Assembly (NCBI GenBank): GCA_942159475.1
Contig: OW804098.1
Span: 115,432,218-115,496,217 of the forward strand
Reading direction: 5' to 3'
Origin: Sthenelais limicola
Lineage: Eukaryota > Annelida > Polychaeta > Phyllodocida > Sigalionidae
Length of the DNA stretch: 64,000 bases
This document shows, in pieces, positions 1 through 9,845 of the stretch; positions within the stretch are counted from its first letter, which is position 1, and each line of letters starts with the position of its first letter. A program made the translations under genes and the position numbers. The notes under the pieces are model-generated. The model was given only the letters and a program-made list of their open reading frames with translations. It did no database searches and was not told the origin of the DNA.

Positions 1-2015
1 TGTAATAATTTTGTATGGTGCACCGTGTCAAAAGCTTTTTTGAAATCGAGAAATACTGCTGTTGTGGTGTTGTTTTCGTTTATATTATTGTAAATTGTTT
101 CCATGAGGTCAATGTGTGCTTGGCTTACTGAATGATTTTGCCTAAATCCGTATTGTTTTGCATAGTACAAATTGTTTTCTTCAAGGTGTGCTGATAGTTG
201 ATTTTGGATAATTTTTTCTAATATTTTCGCAGGCATATTTATGCCTGAGATTGGTCTATAGTTGTTGGTGTTATTTTTGGGTCCTTTTTTATGTAGAGGG
301 GTGACTATTGATTTTTTAAATGCATCTGGCATTACTCCTTCTGTCATAGATAAATTCATAATATGGCATAGTTGTGCGACTAGTGCCCTCAAGCAGGGTT
401 TAAGTATTTTTCCTGGGATATTTTCCACACCAGAATTTTTGTGTTGGTCGATTTGTGAGATTATTTTTAACAGGTTTTCTGGGGAAATTGGCTTAAATCT
501 AAAAGGTGTATTGTGATTATGATTACCATTTTTCGATTGGGGTCCATGCATTTTTTTGATGTTGTCTTCTGTTGGGTCTGGTATTTTTCTCGCCAGGGAG
601 GGGCCAACGTCTAGAAAGAAATCATTAAATTCCTTTGGTACTTGATTTGATTCTACATTCTTTCCATCAGAATCTATCAGACTTATTTTGTTGTTAACTT
701 TTCTTTTTTCTGGGCAGACGACACTATTTATAGTTTTCCATAGAGTTCTAGGGTTATTTCTATTCAAGTTTATTTCTTGCCTAAGTAAGGTTGCTTTTTT
801 ATTCCTGGTCATTGTGTTGACCTTGTTTCTTAGCTGTTTAGCTTCTATCAGTAAATCCTTATTTGATAATTTTTTTGCTTTTCTGAATTTCTGATCTCTT
901 TCGTTTATAAGAGTAGTAATCTCAGGAGTGATCCAGTCTGGTTTTCTTCGAACTCTATGGAAGTTTTGAACTGGACACATTCTATTTAGGAAGTGTGTTA
1001 TCTCTCCCAATAACATTTCCCAACATATATTTGGGTCCTGACATTGGTAGAATGTATTCCAGTCTAGATTTATCAAGATCTCATTTAGTATTTTTTGATC
1101 GAGATTTTTGGTATTCCTTGCTTTGAATGAATTTATTTTATAGTTATTTCTACTTTTTTTCAGTGTTAAAAATGTTGGGAAGTGGTCTGAAGCACTATTT
1201 TCAATAATCCCTGAAGACATGACAATTTTTGAATTTGTATATATGTGATCTAGTAGTGAATTAGATGATAGAGTGGTTCTAGTTGATACGTCAATGTATT
1301 GTGTTAAGCTATATTTATCAAATATAGCATGTAGGTCTTGTACTCTATTTACATTCTTCTGTGTGTTCAATAAATCAATGTTGAGGTCCCCTGTGACAAT
1401 AATGTCATGAGAGCTGTTTAGTTTTGACAGTAAATCATCTAATTGTTTTAAACATGTATTCACCTGGCCTGCCGGAGGTCTGTAGGCGTTTACCACGATA
1501 TAGGACTTTGTATTATCCTTCTTTACTATTACAACTTGTGTTTCTAGGTCTGAATTCATTGTTGTTAAAAAATCATAAGTATCTGAATCGACCTCATGAT
1601 CTTTATGTACATAAATACAGAGGCCTCCACCTCTCTTCTTACCTGGTCTATCTTGTCGGACCAATTCATAATTTTCCACCTGGTACATGTTCATGCTGGT
1701 TTTTTCCTGCAGCCAGGTTTCTGTGAGACAGATAATGTTTAACTTATTCATAGATGTTTCAATACAGTGTTGTAAGTTGTTAAAATTCTTTGGCAAGCTA
1801 CGGATATTCCAACCAACAAGGTTAAAGCCTTTGCTAGTTGCTAGATCCGAGAAATCTCTAAGAATCTTTCCTGACATGATAATTGCTATTATGATGAGTG
1901 CTACGGTAATGACTGACATGTGGCTACAAATTAGATTAAGTTCACAATATTGGTTATAACAATTCATAATAATAATAGTAGTGGTGATATAGTCATTGTA
2001 GATAGAGTTGAGCAT
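1..2015 (-). CDS. LINE-1 ORF2: AP endonuclease + reverse transcriptase (partial)
   Basis: Nicks target DNA and reverse-transcribes the element RNA by target-primed reverse transcription. I translated the minus strand in several blocks and found one continuous frame from 2015 to the window edge. The endonuclease shows WNIRSL, LTETWL, AYRPPAG, TGDLNID and SASDHF, which are the catalytic Asn, Glu, Asp/Asn and Ser-Asp-His blocks of the exonuclease-endonuclease-phosphatase fold. Then come LHKKGPKNNTNNYRPIS and, at the edge, AVFLDFKKAFDTVHH, which is RT motif A with its catalytic Asp; the YxDD box is outside. The first ATG is at 2015, after a stop at about 2039. The next 45 residues include a run rich in Ile/Val (VITVALIIIAIIM), so the internal ATG at 1877 (MSGKILRDF) may be the real start. 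Confidence 0.88.
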   Translation of the reverse strand, partial: MLNSIYNDYITTTIIIMNCYNQYCELNLICSHMSVITVALIIIAIIMSGKILRDFSDLATSKGFNLVGWNIRSLPKNFNNLQHCIETSMNKLNIICLTETWLQEKTSMNMYQVENYELVRQDRPGKKRGGGLCIYVHKDHEVDSDTYDFLTTMNSDLETQVVIVKKDNTKSYIVVNAYRPPAGQVNTCLKQLDDLLSKLNSSHDIIVTGDLNIDLLNTQKNVNRVQDLHAIFDKYSLTQYIDVSTRTTLSSNSLLDHIYTNSKIVMSSGIIENSASDHFPTFLTLKKSRNNYKINSFKARNTKNLDQKILNEILINLDWNTFYQCQDPNICWEMLLGEITHFLNRMCPVQNFHRVRRKPDWITPEITTLINERDQKFRKAKKLSNKDLLIEAKQLRNKVNTMTRNKKATLLRQEINLNRNNPRTLWKTINSVVCPEKRKVNNKISLIDSDGKNVESNQVPKEFNDFFLDVGPSLARKIPDPTEDNIKKMHGPQSKNGNHNHNTPFRFKPISPENLLKIISQIDQHKNSGVENIPGKILKPCLRALVAQLCHIMNLSMTEGVMPDAFKKSIVTPLHKKGPKNNTNNYRPISGINMPAKILEKIIQNQLSAHLEENNLYYAKQYGFRQNHSVSQAHIDLMETIYNNINENNTTTAVFLDFKKAFDTVHHTKLL

Positions 2016-2160
2016 GGTTTTAATTGTTCCTATTTCAGTTCATGGTCTTCGTTCGATCGGCATTCTCGTGGTATGCGATGAGCGATATTAGGGGAGATTT
2101 CAGTTATTGAGTTAATTTTTCCAAAGTTTTTGAGTAATTACAAAGTTTAACTATACTCGA

Positions 2161-4146
2161 TCAGGCAGCCTCTTCTTCTTTTGGTGTGAGTTCCTTCTTA
2201 ATATCCTTAATCATTTTTCCTTGGATATTTTGTCCTTGGAATCGTCTCGATGATATTTTGTTGGGTTCAGTCAGTAGGTTTGGGAAGCGGAAGCCAGCTC
2301 CCCACTTCCTGCTGAGGGTTACCTCGTAGAAGTGTTCGTATGTTTCGGCGATAAGTTTTGTTTTAAGATTTAAATTTTGGTCAAATTTGGCAAAAATTAA
2401 ATCGTGTAGCAATTGTTCTTCATTTTGTTTGAATTTCCGATCTGGTTCTATTTCAGTGCAGATGTGTTTGGCTTTGTACGGTGATGCCGTTCGTAGGATT
2501 TGCTCTGCCTTTCCGGTCTCTCCCGCGCTATGTGCTTTTAGGCACTGGTATGCCTGTTCAACCGATTGATAGTCGATTTCGTCATATTTAAATGGAGATT
2601 GATAAAAATTTGACATGTACGAATATTCACCGTAATATCCTAGTCCCTTTCCCTCGTCGATTTCAATTTTTGATGCATAGTCGGGGGTGCATTTGTCTGG
2701 GAGTCTGAACAAGTCAGCAATGGTATAACATTTATCGTCTAGGATGATGTGATTATAGTAAATTTTTGCTTGACGGTCATTCATCTTCAAGAGTGCCAGA
2801 CAATTTTGTAGTATCGTTTTTTCGTGAGGAAAAATTTGTAGACCTGTGAGGTTAATCCATAGATAGTAATACCTGTCTTCCTGGTTTGATAGCCACTTTA
2901 GGCTGTCACTGAGATTTTTTCTGTCTTCTTGATTTTTTACTTTGATAAGTGTTTTCCTGATTTTACTTTCACTTTTTAGGCCCATACGATATACCTCTCC
3001 TAGATCTTCATCGTTAAATTCTGGTTTGATAAGTTGAAATATAGTTAGTATTTCTTGCCTGATATTTTCGTCGTCTGCTTCTTCGAAGTCCTCCAAAATA
3101 ATTACATTATTATTATATTCTGGTCTTTTTTTCTTGTCTTCTTGCCTCTCTTCGTGCCTGTAATCTGTGTGTTTCCTCCATTGGGTATTTTGCTTCATGG
3201 GGTATTTTGAGGCAGGCCTAGATGGGTTTGTTGGTTTATTTTCCCATGGGTTTTGTGTTTTTTTGTCCCATTCAGGTGGTTGTAGCTTGTCAATTTTCTG
3301 TTGAAGCTCTACTTGCAGTTGTTGTAGAGATTTCATGGAGGTAGATATTTCTTCTTGTTTCGTTTCTAGATCATCTCTTGATTTTCCTAGATAGCTTCTA
3401 ATATTTTTATCGATATCTGGTTTCAGAGCTTGTAGAAAGTCATTCTGATCTCTCCTTATATCGGATATTTTTGTTCCTAATGAGTTTATCTCTGTGTCGA
3501 CTTTGGTTTTATGTGAGGTAATCTCAGATCTCATATCAATGTTGTCGGCTAATACAGTAGACATGTTTCCTTCCATCGTTCTTATATGTGAGTCCATGGT
3601 GGATGCCAGGTTCTCGATATAATCATTTTGCTTTTTCAGCTGATCATTCTGAACTTTTAGTTGGTCTTGAAACAGTGCTGCCAATGAGTTTGGGGGTATT
3701 TGTTGGTACATAAATCCCTCATTAAATGAAACTAGGTTCGTTTGGCGAGGATAATGATGTTGGTGGACCCCTACCGCATTCGTGAACGGCTGCATGGCAT
3801 GTGTGTCCTGTACTTGTTGGACTTGCTGAGGTGTGTCCAGTTGGTAATTTGGAGCATGATTTGTGGACATCGTTGGTTGATTAGCTGCATTGATGTGGTG
3901 ATTTTGGGACAGCTGTAGGTTACTTTGATCTGATACCACTTGTTGGTGTGGTGGTAACCTGCATTGTTGCTGTTGTTGATGCATGTTATCGATGCTACCA
4001 TGTGATGAGCGATATTTGAGGCGTTGGAAGAGTTTCGTCGACTCAGAGACCGGTGATACGATGCCCGTGTTGACGGCCTGTGTGGAGGGAAGGCCCGTCG
4101 GATTTGATGAACGACCTGGCGCTGGAGTGGACGTACGGTAATCCAT
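2161..4146 (-). CDS. LINE-1 ORF1: coiled coil, RRM-like and CTD, with C-terminal NADAR domain
   Basis: 661 aa; probably an RNA-binding chaperone of the retrotransposon particle. Residues 1-150 are a Gln/His-rich disordered segment. Residues 153-290 are a heptad-rich coiled coil. Residues 346-425 (VIILEDFEEADDENIRQEIL...) resemble the L1 ORF1 RRM-like domain, and 426-480 (HEKTILQNCLALL ... DDKCYTIADL) the ORF1 C-terminal domain. Residues 498-655 are a NADAR domain: MSNFYQSPF, YQSVEQAYQ, SPYKAKH, IFAKFDQN, RKWGAG and GQNIQGKMI appear in the order of YbiA/NADAR proteins. Known: NADAR enzymes cleave N-glycosidic bonds of riboflavin-pathway intermediates or ADP-ribosyl-guanine. Inferred: the domain acts on the element's nucleic acid or on a host modification. 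The start is a true ATG. The protein has no catalytic role in reverse transcription; ORF2 follows 145 bp downstream. Confidence 0.85.
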   Translation of the reverse strand: MDYRTSTPAPGRSSNPTGLPSTQAVNTGIVSPVSESTKLFQRLKYRSSHGSIDNMHQQQQQCRLPPHQQVVSDQSNLQLSQNHHINAANQPTMSTNHAPNYQLDTPQQVQQVQDTHAMQPFTNAVGVHQHHYPRQTNLVSFNEGFMYQQIPPNSLAALFQDQLKVQNDQLKKQNDYIENLASTMDSHIRTMEGNMSTVLADNIDMRSEITSHKTKVDTEINSLGTKISDIRRDQNDFLQALKPDIDKNIRSYLGKSRDDLETKQEEISTSMKSLQQLQVELQQKIDKLQPPEWDKKTQNPWENKPTNPSRPASKYPMKQNTQWRKHTDYRHEERQEDKKKRPEYNNNVIILEDFEEADDENIRQEILTIFQLIKPEFNDEDLGEVYRMGLKSESKIRKTLIKVKNQEDRKNLSDSLKWLSNQEDRYYYLWINLTGLQIFPHEKTILQNCLALLKMNDRQAKIYYNHIILDDKCYTIADLFRLPDKCTPDYASKIEIDEGKGLGYYGEYSYMSNFYQSPFKYDEIDYQSVEQAYQCLKAHSAGETGKAEQILRTASPYKAKHICTEIEPDRKFKQNEEQLLHDLIFAKFDQNLNLKTKLIAETYEHFYEVTLSRKWGAGFRFPNLLTEPNKISSRRFQGQNIQGKMIKDIKKELTPKEEEAA

Positions 4147-4771
4147 TTACTCAAGCTGAGTTCGTTTTGTTATACGTCAATGTTGCTGTCAACTGACAGC
4201 ATCAGAAAAACACCTGGTCATTCTACGCCCAACATAAAAACAATGAAAAAGGCTACAATACGCCATATCGCTGCAGGCTACTCGCATTTGCAGAGTCTAC
4301 AGAGAAAGATTAATTGATTCAACCATTTAGGCCCATCAGGGGGCATTCACCAATCTACAACAGAGACAAGACAAGTTCATTACATACCATTCCCGAGCAT
4401 GCTGTTGTTGTTGTCCGCCATTTTGAAAAGCGTCACTGACCAGTTCACGACCATCATTAGGTAATACGAATACAAATTGGGGTTATGCAAAATAATTACT
4501 CAGGTAACTGTAACAGGCCAACTGACAGATTTGGCACGAGAAAGTCCCAGAATAACATGTATATAATCCCAAATTACAGAGTCGAGACCATGTCGTAAAG
4601 GATTAGATTTTACGACTTCAAGTACCCCTTTACGCTTACAAAATGGCCACCATCGTCCACATGTGAAGACGAGATAGACAAGTCAAATCAATAACAGCAT
4701 AGAAAGACAACATTTACGGGCAGAGATCAAGTCATATAAGGTGAAGTTTATAGGAAAAAAGATACGCAGCA
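4147..4771 (-). promoter_or_regulatory. Spacer between two ORF1 genes; probable LINE-1 leader with YY1-like motif
   Basis: No coding signal. At about 4428-4437 the plus strand reads CCGCCATTTTG (minus AAAATGGCGGAC), which matches the YY1 core. YY1 sites drive vertebrate L1 5' regions, so this may be LINE-1 promoter. Read as translation, the minus strand from there gives a short open stretch ending at a GTATGT donor-like site. No tail of the 4772-6610 element, such as poly(T) or an ORF2, is visible here. Confidence 0.35.
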
Positions 4772-6610
4772 CTATGTGTCCATGGGTTCGTTCACTGAGT
4801 CACACAGCTCTTCACTAATTGGTTCTGAGTCCAGTGCAATGAGTGCTTTCCGTCGAATCGCTCGACTAGTCTCAAGCTTAGCCCGACCGGACTCACTCGA
4901 GTTTAGCATTGATTCCATCAAAAGGGACCCTCCACCCGATCTCTCCAGTCGTGGCAGATTTTCTGAGGCAACCATAGTTTTCTCAGTGTCGTCGACATCA
5001 GTCGTTGAAAGTGGAGCGTACATGTTGGCCACGGGAAGGGGAGCAGCGGGCGGCGAAGTCACTACGTTGCCTGTCTTTGCTGGTACAAGGAATCCATCTA
5101 CGTCTGGTCGGGATATGACCCTCGTGGTCCTTCTATTTCTCTTAGAGGACAGGGATGCGAATCTATCATCAAGCAAGGCAGTATTTATCTCTCTACGAAC
5201 AGTCATCAGGATTTCTCCAAGCTTATTCTGTCCAGTCCACTCATCTTTGTCTAGGTCGGAATGCCCGAGGTGACAGCCAGCTCCCCACTTTTTGTTATTA
5301 GTGGCCTCGATGAGACGGACCACACCTGTATCCACAAGTCTCCTAGCAAGTGAGAGATTCTGGTAGAATTTACATTGGATTATATCAAGCATAACAGACT
5401 CTTCAGTGTTCTTCCAGGATAGCTTGGATGCTTGTGAGCCTTCCACCCTATCACCCCAACCCTTGATCTCACGGGGATCGGAGTTATTGAGGATGGATCT
5501 GGCTACTTCCTTTTTGCCATATGTGATACACTTACTGTATTGAAACGCTTGTTCAGAGCTAGTGAAAAAGTCTCCCAGATAATAAAATTCACATGGATAG
5601 AAGTTACTAAGGAAGGCCCCCTCACTTTGGAAGGCCAGACCATTCTTCACCGGGACAATTTGAATTTTCTCTACAGAATATTTAGGATCCAGTGTGTGGA
5701 GGTTCCTTGAGTTGTATAGGACGCCAGAGATTTGCACTCTATCGCCCTTAGGCCTTGTAGTGTTAACGGCAGCACCCTTGGAGATTGCATTTTTAGCCAG
5801 GAGTCGCATAGTGGTCTTTTTCTGCTTTGTCTCGACAGTATCATGGTCTCGGAAGTACATATACTTCTTATTCGGCCACATGGTGAGTGGAAACAGTGCA
5901 TCGTCAGAGAAGGGTTCATTCATCATCACAAGATCATCTTTCAAGCTTTTATGTACCAGACGAATTACTATAGGACTCGGACCCCTTTTGTAGCTAGGAG
6001 ACACCTCACGGTACGCCATGTCCACTATGCCATCCCATATTCTTGGAAACAGCGTCTTGATCACTTTCTTAGCCAGGAGTAGAGTGTTCTCACCTTTATT
6101 GAAATGACAACCTTCAAGGACTAAATAACATTCTCGGTGTTGTTGACGAATAATTTCTTGGTCATCTTTAACCTTCTGTAACTGGCTAGTTACATAGGAC
6201 GTTTTGCGACTCTGGGCTTCAATCTGCTGATCTACATAGGCCTGTGTCTCATCTGCTTGTGACTGGACCTGAAGTAAGTCAGATTTTACCAACATTTTAG
6301 ATTTCAAGTCTGCAACTGTACTTTTAAGTTCCCTTTGATTGATCAATAATTGCTGGATGAGCTTCTTGTGTTGATCACTGCTACCGCTGATAGTGTTCAT
6401 ACGATCAAAGACAAGCACTAAGTCATCATCTTGACATTGTACTTGTGCAGCAATGTTACCAACATCATCCTCTAATTTATCCACCATGTTCCTATTTCTC
6501 TTAGAATTTATGTCACTAGTTATAGGGGAGATTTCACCTGGCCCACGCTTGCCAGATCTAGGTGTACTAATCGCCTCAGGTTTACCGATCGTACCGTCCT
6601 GGGTTTCCAT
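4772..6610 (-). CDS. Second ORF1-like protein with NADAR domain; no ORF2 directly downstream
   Basis: 612 aa from the ATG at 6610 (the open frame reaches a TTG at 6625). In the numbering from that TTG: coiled coil 50-165; RRM-like 166-255 (ECYLVLEGCHF, then SPIVIRLVHKSLKDDLVM); C-terminal domain 260-310 with GVLYNSRNL; NADAR 326-482 with FLSNFYPCEFYYL, TSSEQAFQYSK, DPREIKGWG, IIQCKFYQN, LIEATNNKKWGAG and TGQNKLGEILMTVR. A Ser/Thr-rich tail of about 135 residues follows. It keeps more canonical NADAR residues than its neighbours (SNFYP, WGAG, LGEILM). It lies on the same strand as, and 625 bp upstream of, the LINE-1 ORF1, with no endonuclease/RT of its own. It could be a 3'-truncated or interrupted LINE, an additional ORF of one large element, or a captured host gene. 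Confidence 0.82.
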   Translation of the reverse strand: METQDGTIGKPEAISTPRSGKRGPGEISPITSDINSKRNRNMVDKLEDDVGNIAAQVQCQDDDLVLVFDRMNTISGSSDQHKKLIQQLLINQRELKSTVADLKSKMLVKSDLLQVQSQADETQAYVDQQIEAQSRKTSYVTSQLQKVKDDQEIIRQQHRECYLVLEGCHFNKGENTLLLAKKVIKTLFPRIWDGIVDMAYREVSPSYKRGPSPIVIRLVHKSLKDDLVMMNEPFSDDALFPLTMWPNKKYMYFRDHDTVETKQKKTTMRLLAKNAISKGAAVNTTRPKGDRVQISGVLYNSRNLHTLDPKYSVEKIQIVPVKNGLAFQSEGAFLSNFYPCEFYYLGDFFTSSEQAFQYSKCITYGKKEVARSILNNSDPREIKGWGDRVEGSQASKLSWKNTEESVMLDIIQCKFYQNLSLARRLVDTGVVRLIEATNNKKWGAGCHLGHSDLDKDEWTGQNKLGEILMTVRREINTALLDDRFASLSSKRNRRTTRVISRPDVDGFLVPAKTGNVVTSPPAAPLPVANMYAPLSTTDVDDTEKTMVASENLPRLERSGGGSLLMESMLNSSESGRAKLETSRAIRRKALIALDSEPISEELCDSVNEPMDT

Positions 6611-8342
6611 AGTGGTGTTGCGCAATCAGTAAGGCTTGGGTAGCAGTAGCCCCTATTATCGCTCAGTGCGATCACAACAGGGCAAGAATTCGCCGATAAA
6701 GTCTGAATTATATGGTTTAGAGTCCAAAAAAACTTACAGTTAGACAAAGCGGTAATAGTTCCTATAGATTTCCTATTTGATTGGTTGATAGTCTCCCTGA
6801 TCGACCCAGGTTGATCAATAATCATAGGTTTCAGCTGGAGCTATGTTGGAGCACGTCCTCCATTTTGAATTCCCGCGAAAGTGTCTCAGAGCTGGAGCTA
6901 AGGGTTTACATCAAGGTAGATTGAAGATGAATATGAAGATGTCTTTTTTTGCCTGCTCCATTTTGTCAGTAAAAACTGAATACAAATTTGATTAATTAGT
7001 CACTAAAAGCCAATAATGCTGATGTTGGCTGGGTTGCAGGAAGAATGATTTAACAGTATGAGCTAACTATCTTTTTGTATGCTACATGCAATTCTTTTTG
7101 AAAAGGTCAGTAGTAAGCAGTATGCAGGTGACCGCCATACTGATAGTTAGTTTTAAATATCTAAAAATCAATTGATATGGGGTTACATTTTTATTATATG
7201 TTAAGAATAGGGGGGCATATGTTTTGATTAGAGTTGAGAAGAGATCCCATGACTCCTTAAGAATGAAACGTTCCTAGATAGGGGTTAAATATTGATTAAC
7301 CCCGTTTAGAGTATGTCAACCTCAGTCTGATCACTGCCTCCTACGATTTCCTATGTTAAAGGATACATCTGCTCTCTTTGAGATCCTGATGCTTAATGAC
7401 ATTCGTTTGCATAAAATTGATTATTACATTGTGACTAAAAATGATAACAAGTCACCACATGACTCCAATTTTGATTAAAAACACCTCTTTTCCTCCCCCT
7501 AATCAATAATTAGAAAAGTTTTATGATAGAAGCTAGGAGTATAAATATATAGGGGTAGAACATCTATGGAATTATTAGCAAGCTTGCAAGAAATACTCAT
7601 CTGTAAATTTATGTTCCTGCCATTATCGATGCCCCTTGATATAATGATATGTGTAGTTGCCCCCTTATATTTACATTCCATAAGGTTTGGCTGAGTATAT
7701 TGTCACTGGGGAAGAGCCCGTCTTTCCAGCGACAGTCATAGGCATCTTCGCCTAGACTTCAAGACTGTGTGACAAATATATTGTAGCAGGAGGGGACAAG
7801 TCTCTCTGGTTGGAATGACCCCTGCGACCTGGGTTCTTGGAGGTCACTCAGTCCACACATCCACTACATAAATCTATCCACACCTTTGTATCTAACTCGT
7901 TCGGGGGACGTGTGGAACGACTTAACCTGTCATCACCTTGCTACTATTTTATGTCTATTTTATTGCTTGTGTTGTATATAAGGCCCAGTGTGGGCCATGT
8001 GAGATTGTCACTCCCGGTTGACCATTCCTTGGATGATGATGTGAGCCTGTGTCTGGAGAACAAAGCCTTGCTGAAAACCATATTCCTCTTCTCTGATGTC
8101 TGACTAGATCGAGCGCGGGCCGAACCGTCTGAACCCCAAGGTCACGAGTACCTTCCCTACTTAAAGTTACTTATATCGCTAAGTCCCTCTTCTGTGCTAA
8201 GCTGCCGCGCTACCCCTGATTGGAATGGACTATGTAATTGAGCCTAACTTAGAACAACTTTGGGACGAATTGGCCCCCAGTAACCAATCATCTCCCCCTC
8301 TTCCTCCTAGCGGTCAAATAACGAATACCATTAATTCCCACT
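6611..8342. other. No gene recognised
   Basis: AT-rich single-copy-looking sequence. The first 200 bp may be the leader of the 4772-6610 ORF. The short ORFs at 7499-7681 and 7837-8103 lack recognisable motifs. I see no tRNA, repeat family or splice-supported exon. Confidence 0.4.
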
Positions 8343-8594
8343 CCAACAATATCTATGCATTTTTAAGGTCATCCATTAGAGTATATTTAGCAACGTTACC
8401 AATAAATGTTCTCACAGAAATATTGCATACTTTTTTTTCAAAACACAATACAAAATTTAAAATATAGAAATACTGATTAAATGTCCTACTGTTTACTATC
8501 ATTAGAATCCGCTTGATCTCATCATTTCAAATATAATGATATCTCAAAATCCATTTTTTGCGACTTGTGACTCATTTCCATGTGACACATCACA
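8343..8594 (-). repeat. Family B MITE fragment, right part
   Basis: Matches the second two-thirds of full-length B copies and ends TTGCGACTTGTGACTCATTT then ACACATCACA. It carries one AP-1-like TGACTCA. The left end is missing. Confidence 0.7.
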
Positions 8595-9162
8595 ATTGTT
8601 TCCACTGCCCGCCATCGTTCTTAGCAGCGTTGTGAAGCCTACATGGCATAAATAAGAATAAGCTCTTCGTGCATAAACCAATACAGTCCAAGGTAAAAAA
8701 GTGGTGCGAATGCAAGTTTCATCACGATCAAGGACCGCTCCCTCCAGTCAAAGAAACATTCCCCGCACTTGGGACTTCACAGGAGGGCGGCAATGGCAGA
8801 TTGCTTATGGCACTGTTACAACACTGCAATATTTATGGCATAAATTGTTCCGTGCGGAAGTGTTTTTATTCAACTCCCATTCCCATTGAAAAGGCAATCA
8901 TTAATCATTAATGCTTGTCATAAGAAGCATGGCCAAGTCGCTTCCAGTTCAATATGAGTGCCGATGCTGGCTGGCTGGCTGGCCTGGAAGCAGCTGAGAC
9001 ACTTAAACATCACTTGATATCAGAGAATATATATATACTGTTTTATTATATGAGCATTCCATATGAGTGGGGTGCTATAAAAATATTCATATAGTATGTG
9101 TACTATATGGACTACTTCATCACCAAGTTGGCCACTTTTATGCACAAAATTTTATGCCCATA
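8595..9162. other. No gene recognised
   Basis: Unique-looking sequence with a GGCTGGCT run near 8965 and an AT run near 9027. The 80-aa ORF at 8669-8911 has no recognisable motif. Confidence 0.35.
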
Positions 9163-9550
9163 TGTGATGTGTTTCAGGAAAATGAGTCATAAGTCGCAAA
9201 AAATAGATTTTGAGATATCCCCATATTTGAAAAGATGGAATCAAGCCGATTCCAATGATAGTAAACAGGTATTTCTAGAATTTAAGTTTGATATTTTCGT
9301 TTAAAAAAAAAAGTTTCCAATATTTCTGGGGGTCAATAAACAGTAAAGTAACTAAATGTAGTCCTTATGAGGACCTTTAAAACGAAAGGATATATTACAT
9401 AGATTGTACTGAAATTTGATACACCGATTGATATAACTATAAGTGATCAACCCACCAAAAATTAGAATATTCCAATAATGTGATCTTGTGAAAAAAATAC
9501 TTTGAAAAATATCAATTTTGCGACTTATGACTCCCCTGAGACACATCACA
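9163..9550 (+). repeat. Family B MITE, full length
   Basis: 388 bp from TGTGATGTGTTTCAGGAAAA to GAGACACATCACA, with inverted ends of roughly 35 bp, flanked by TA on both sides. It sits 28 bp from the LTR element. Confidence 0.8.
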
Positions 9551-9578
9551 TATAATAAATATAGAAAGGAACTCGCCT

Positions 9579-9825
9579 TGATATAATACTGTGTGTCCCC
9601 AGTATTAATGCTACAATAAAGGTAATAGTCAATAGACTATCCTACAGTTTAAATTTTGAATAGATTCGGTGAGAGAGAAGAAGTGCAGACACGGCGACTG
9701 TAATATCATAAGTGAGTAGAGACGAGCCCACTCAGTGTATTTATTCCAAGGTTCTAGTGCTGCCCGCGTGGACGCAGCCACGCCCCAGGCCTCCCGAGCC
9801 TTCCCAGAAACCCACTACTGTAACA
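9579..9825 (-). repeat. 3' LTR
   Basis: 247 bp. On the element strand it begins TGTTACAGTAGTGGG and ends GTATTATATCA (TG...CA). Identical by eye to 16347-16593. GCCT immediately to the left is the target duplication. Confidence 0.93.
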
Positions 9826-9828
9826 TAA

Positions 9829-9845
9829 TGCCCCCCTCCCCCCTT
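9829..9845 (-). other. Polypurine tract
   Basis: On the element strand, AAGGGGGGAGGGGGGCA lies a few bases before the 3' LTR, the position and composition of a plus-strand primer. Confidence 0.85.

Larger units (their letters stand above)
1..4500 (-). mobile_element. LINE-1: CR1-like non-LTR retrotransposon (3' end outside window)
   Basis: Two minus-strand ORFs in non-LTR order: ORF1 (4146-2161), then ORF2 (2015 to beyond position 1), 145 bp apart. ORF2 has an AP endonuclease followed by a reverse transcriptase, the order of the CR1/L2/Jockey groups. The 3' end lies left of the window, so tail and target duplication cannot be seen. The 5' end is not defined; 4147 to about 4500 is probably leader. 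Both ORFs are open, so the copy may be young. Confidence 0.85.

Noticed and set aside
3771..4154. 127-aa minus ORF and other ORFs inside the LINE and LTR genes
   Set aside because: Out-of-frame shadows of strongly supported coding regions.
4398..4437. Minus-strand ATGGCGGACAACAAC stretch ending at GTATGT, like a host first exon
   Set aside because: Too short to support an exon, no matching acceptor or second exon, and the same core is a YY1-type motif expected in a LINE leader.
7837..8103. 88-aa ORF with a hydrophobic stretch
   Set aside because: No homology I recognise, no coding bias evident, no splice or promoter context.
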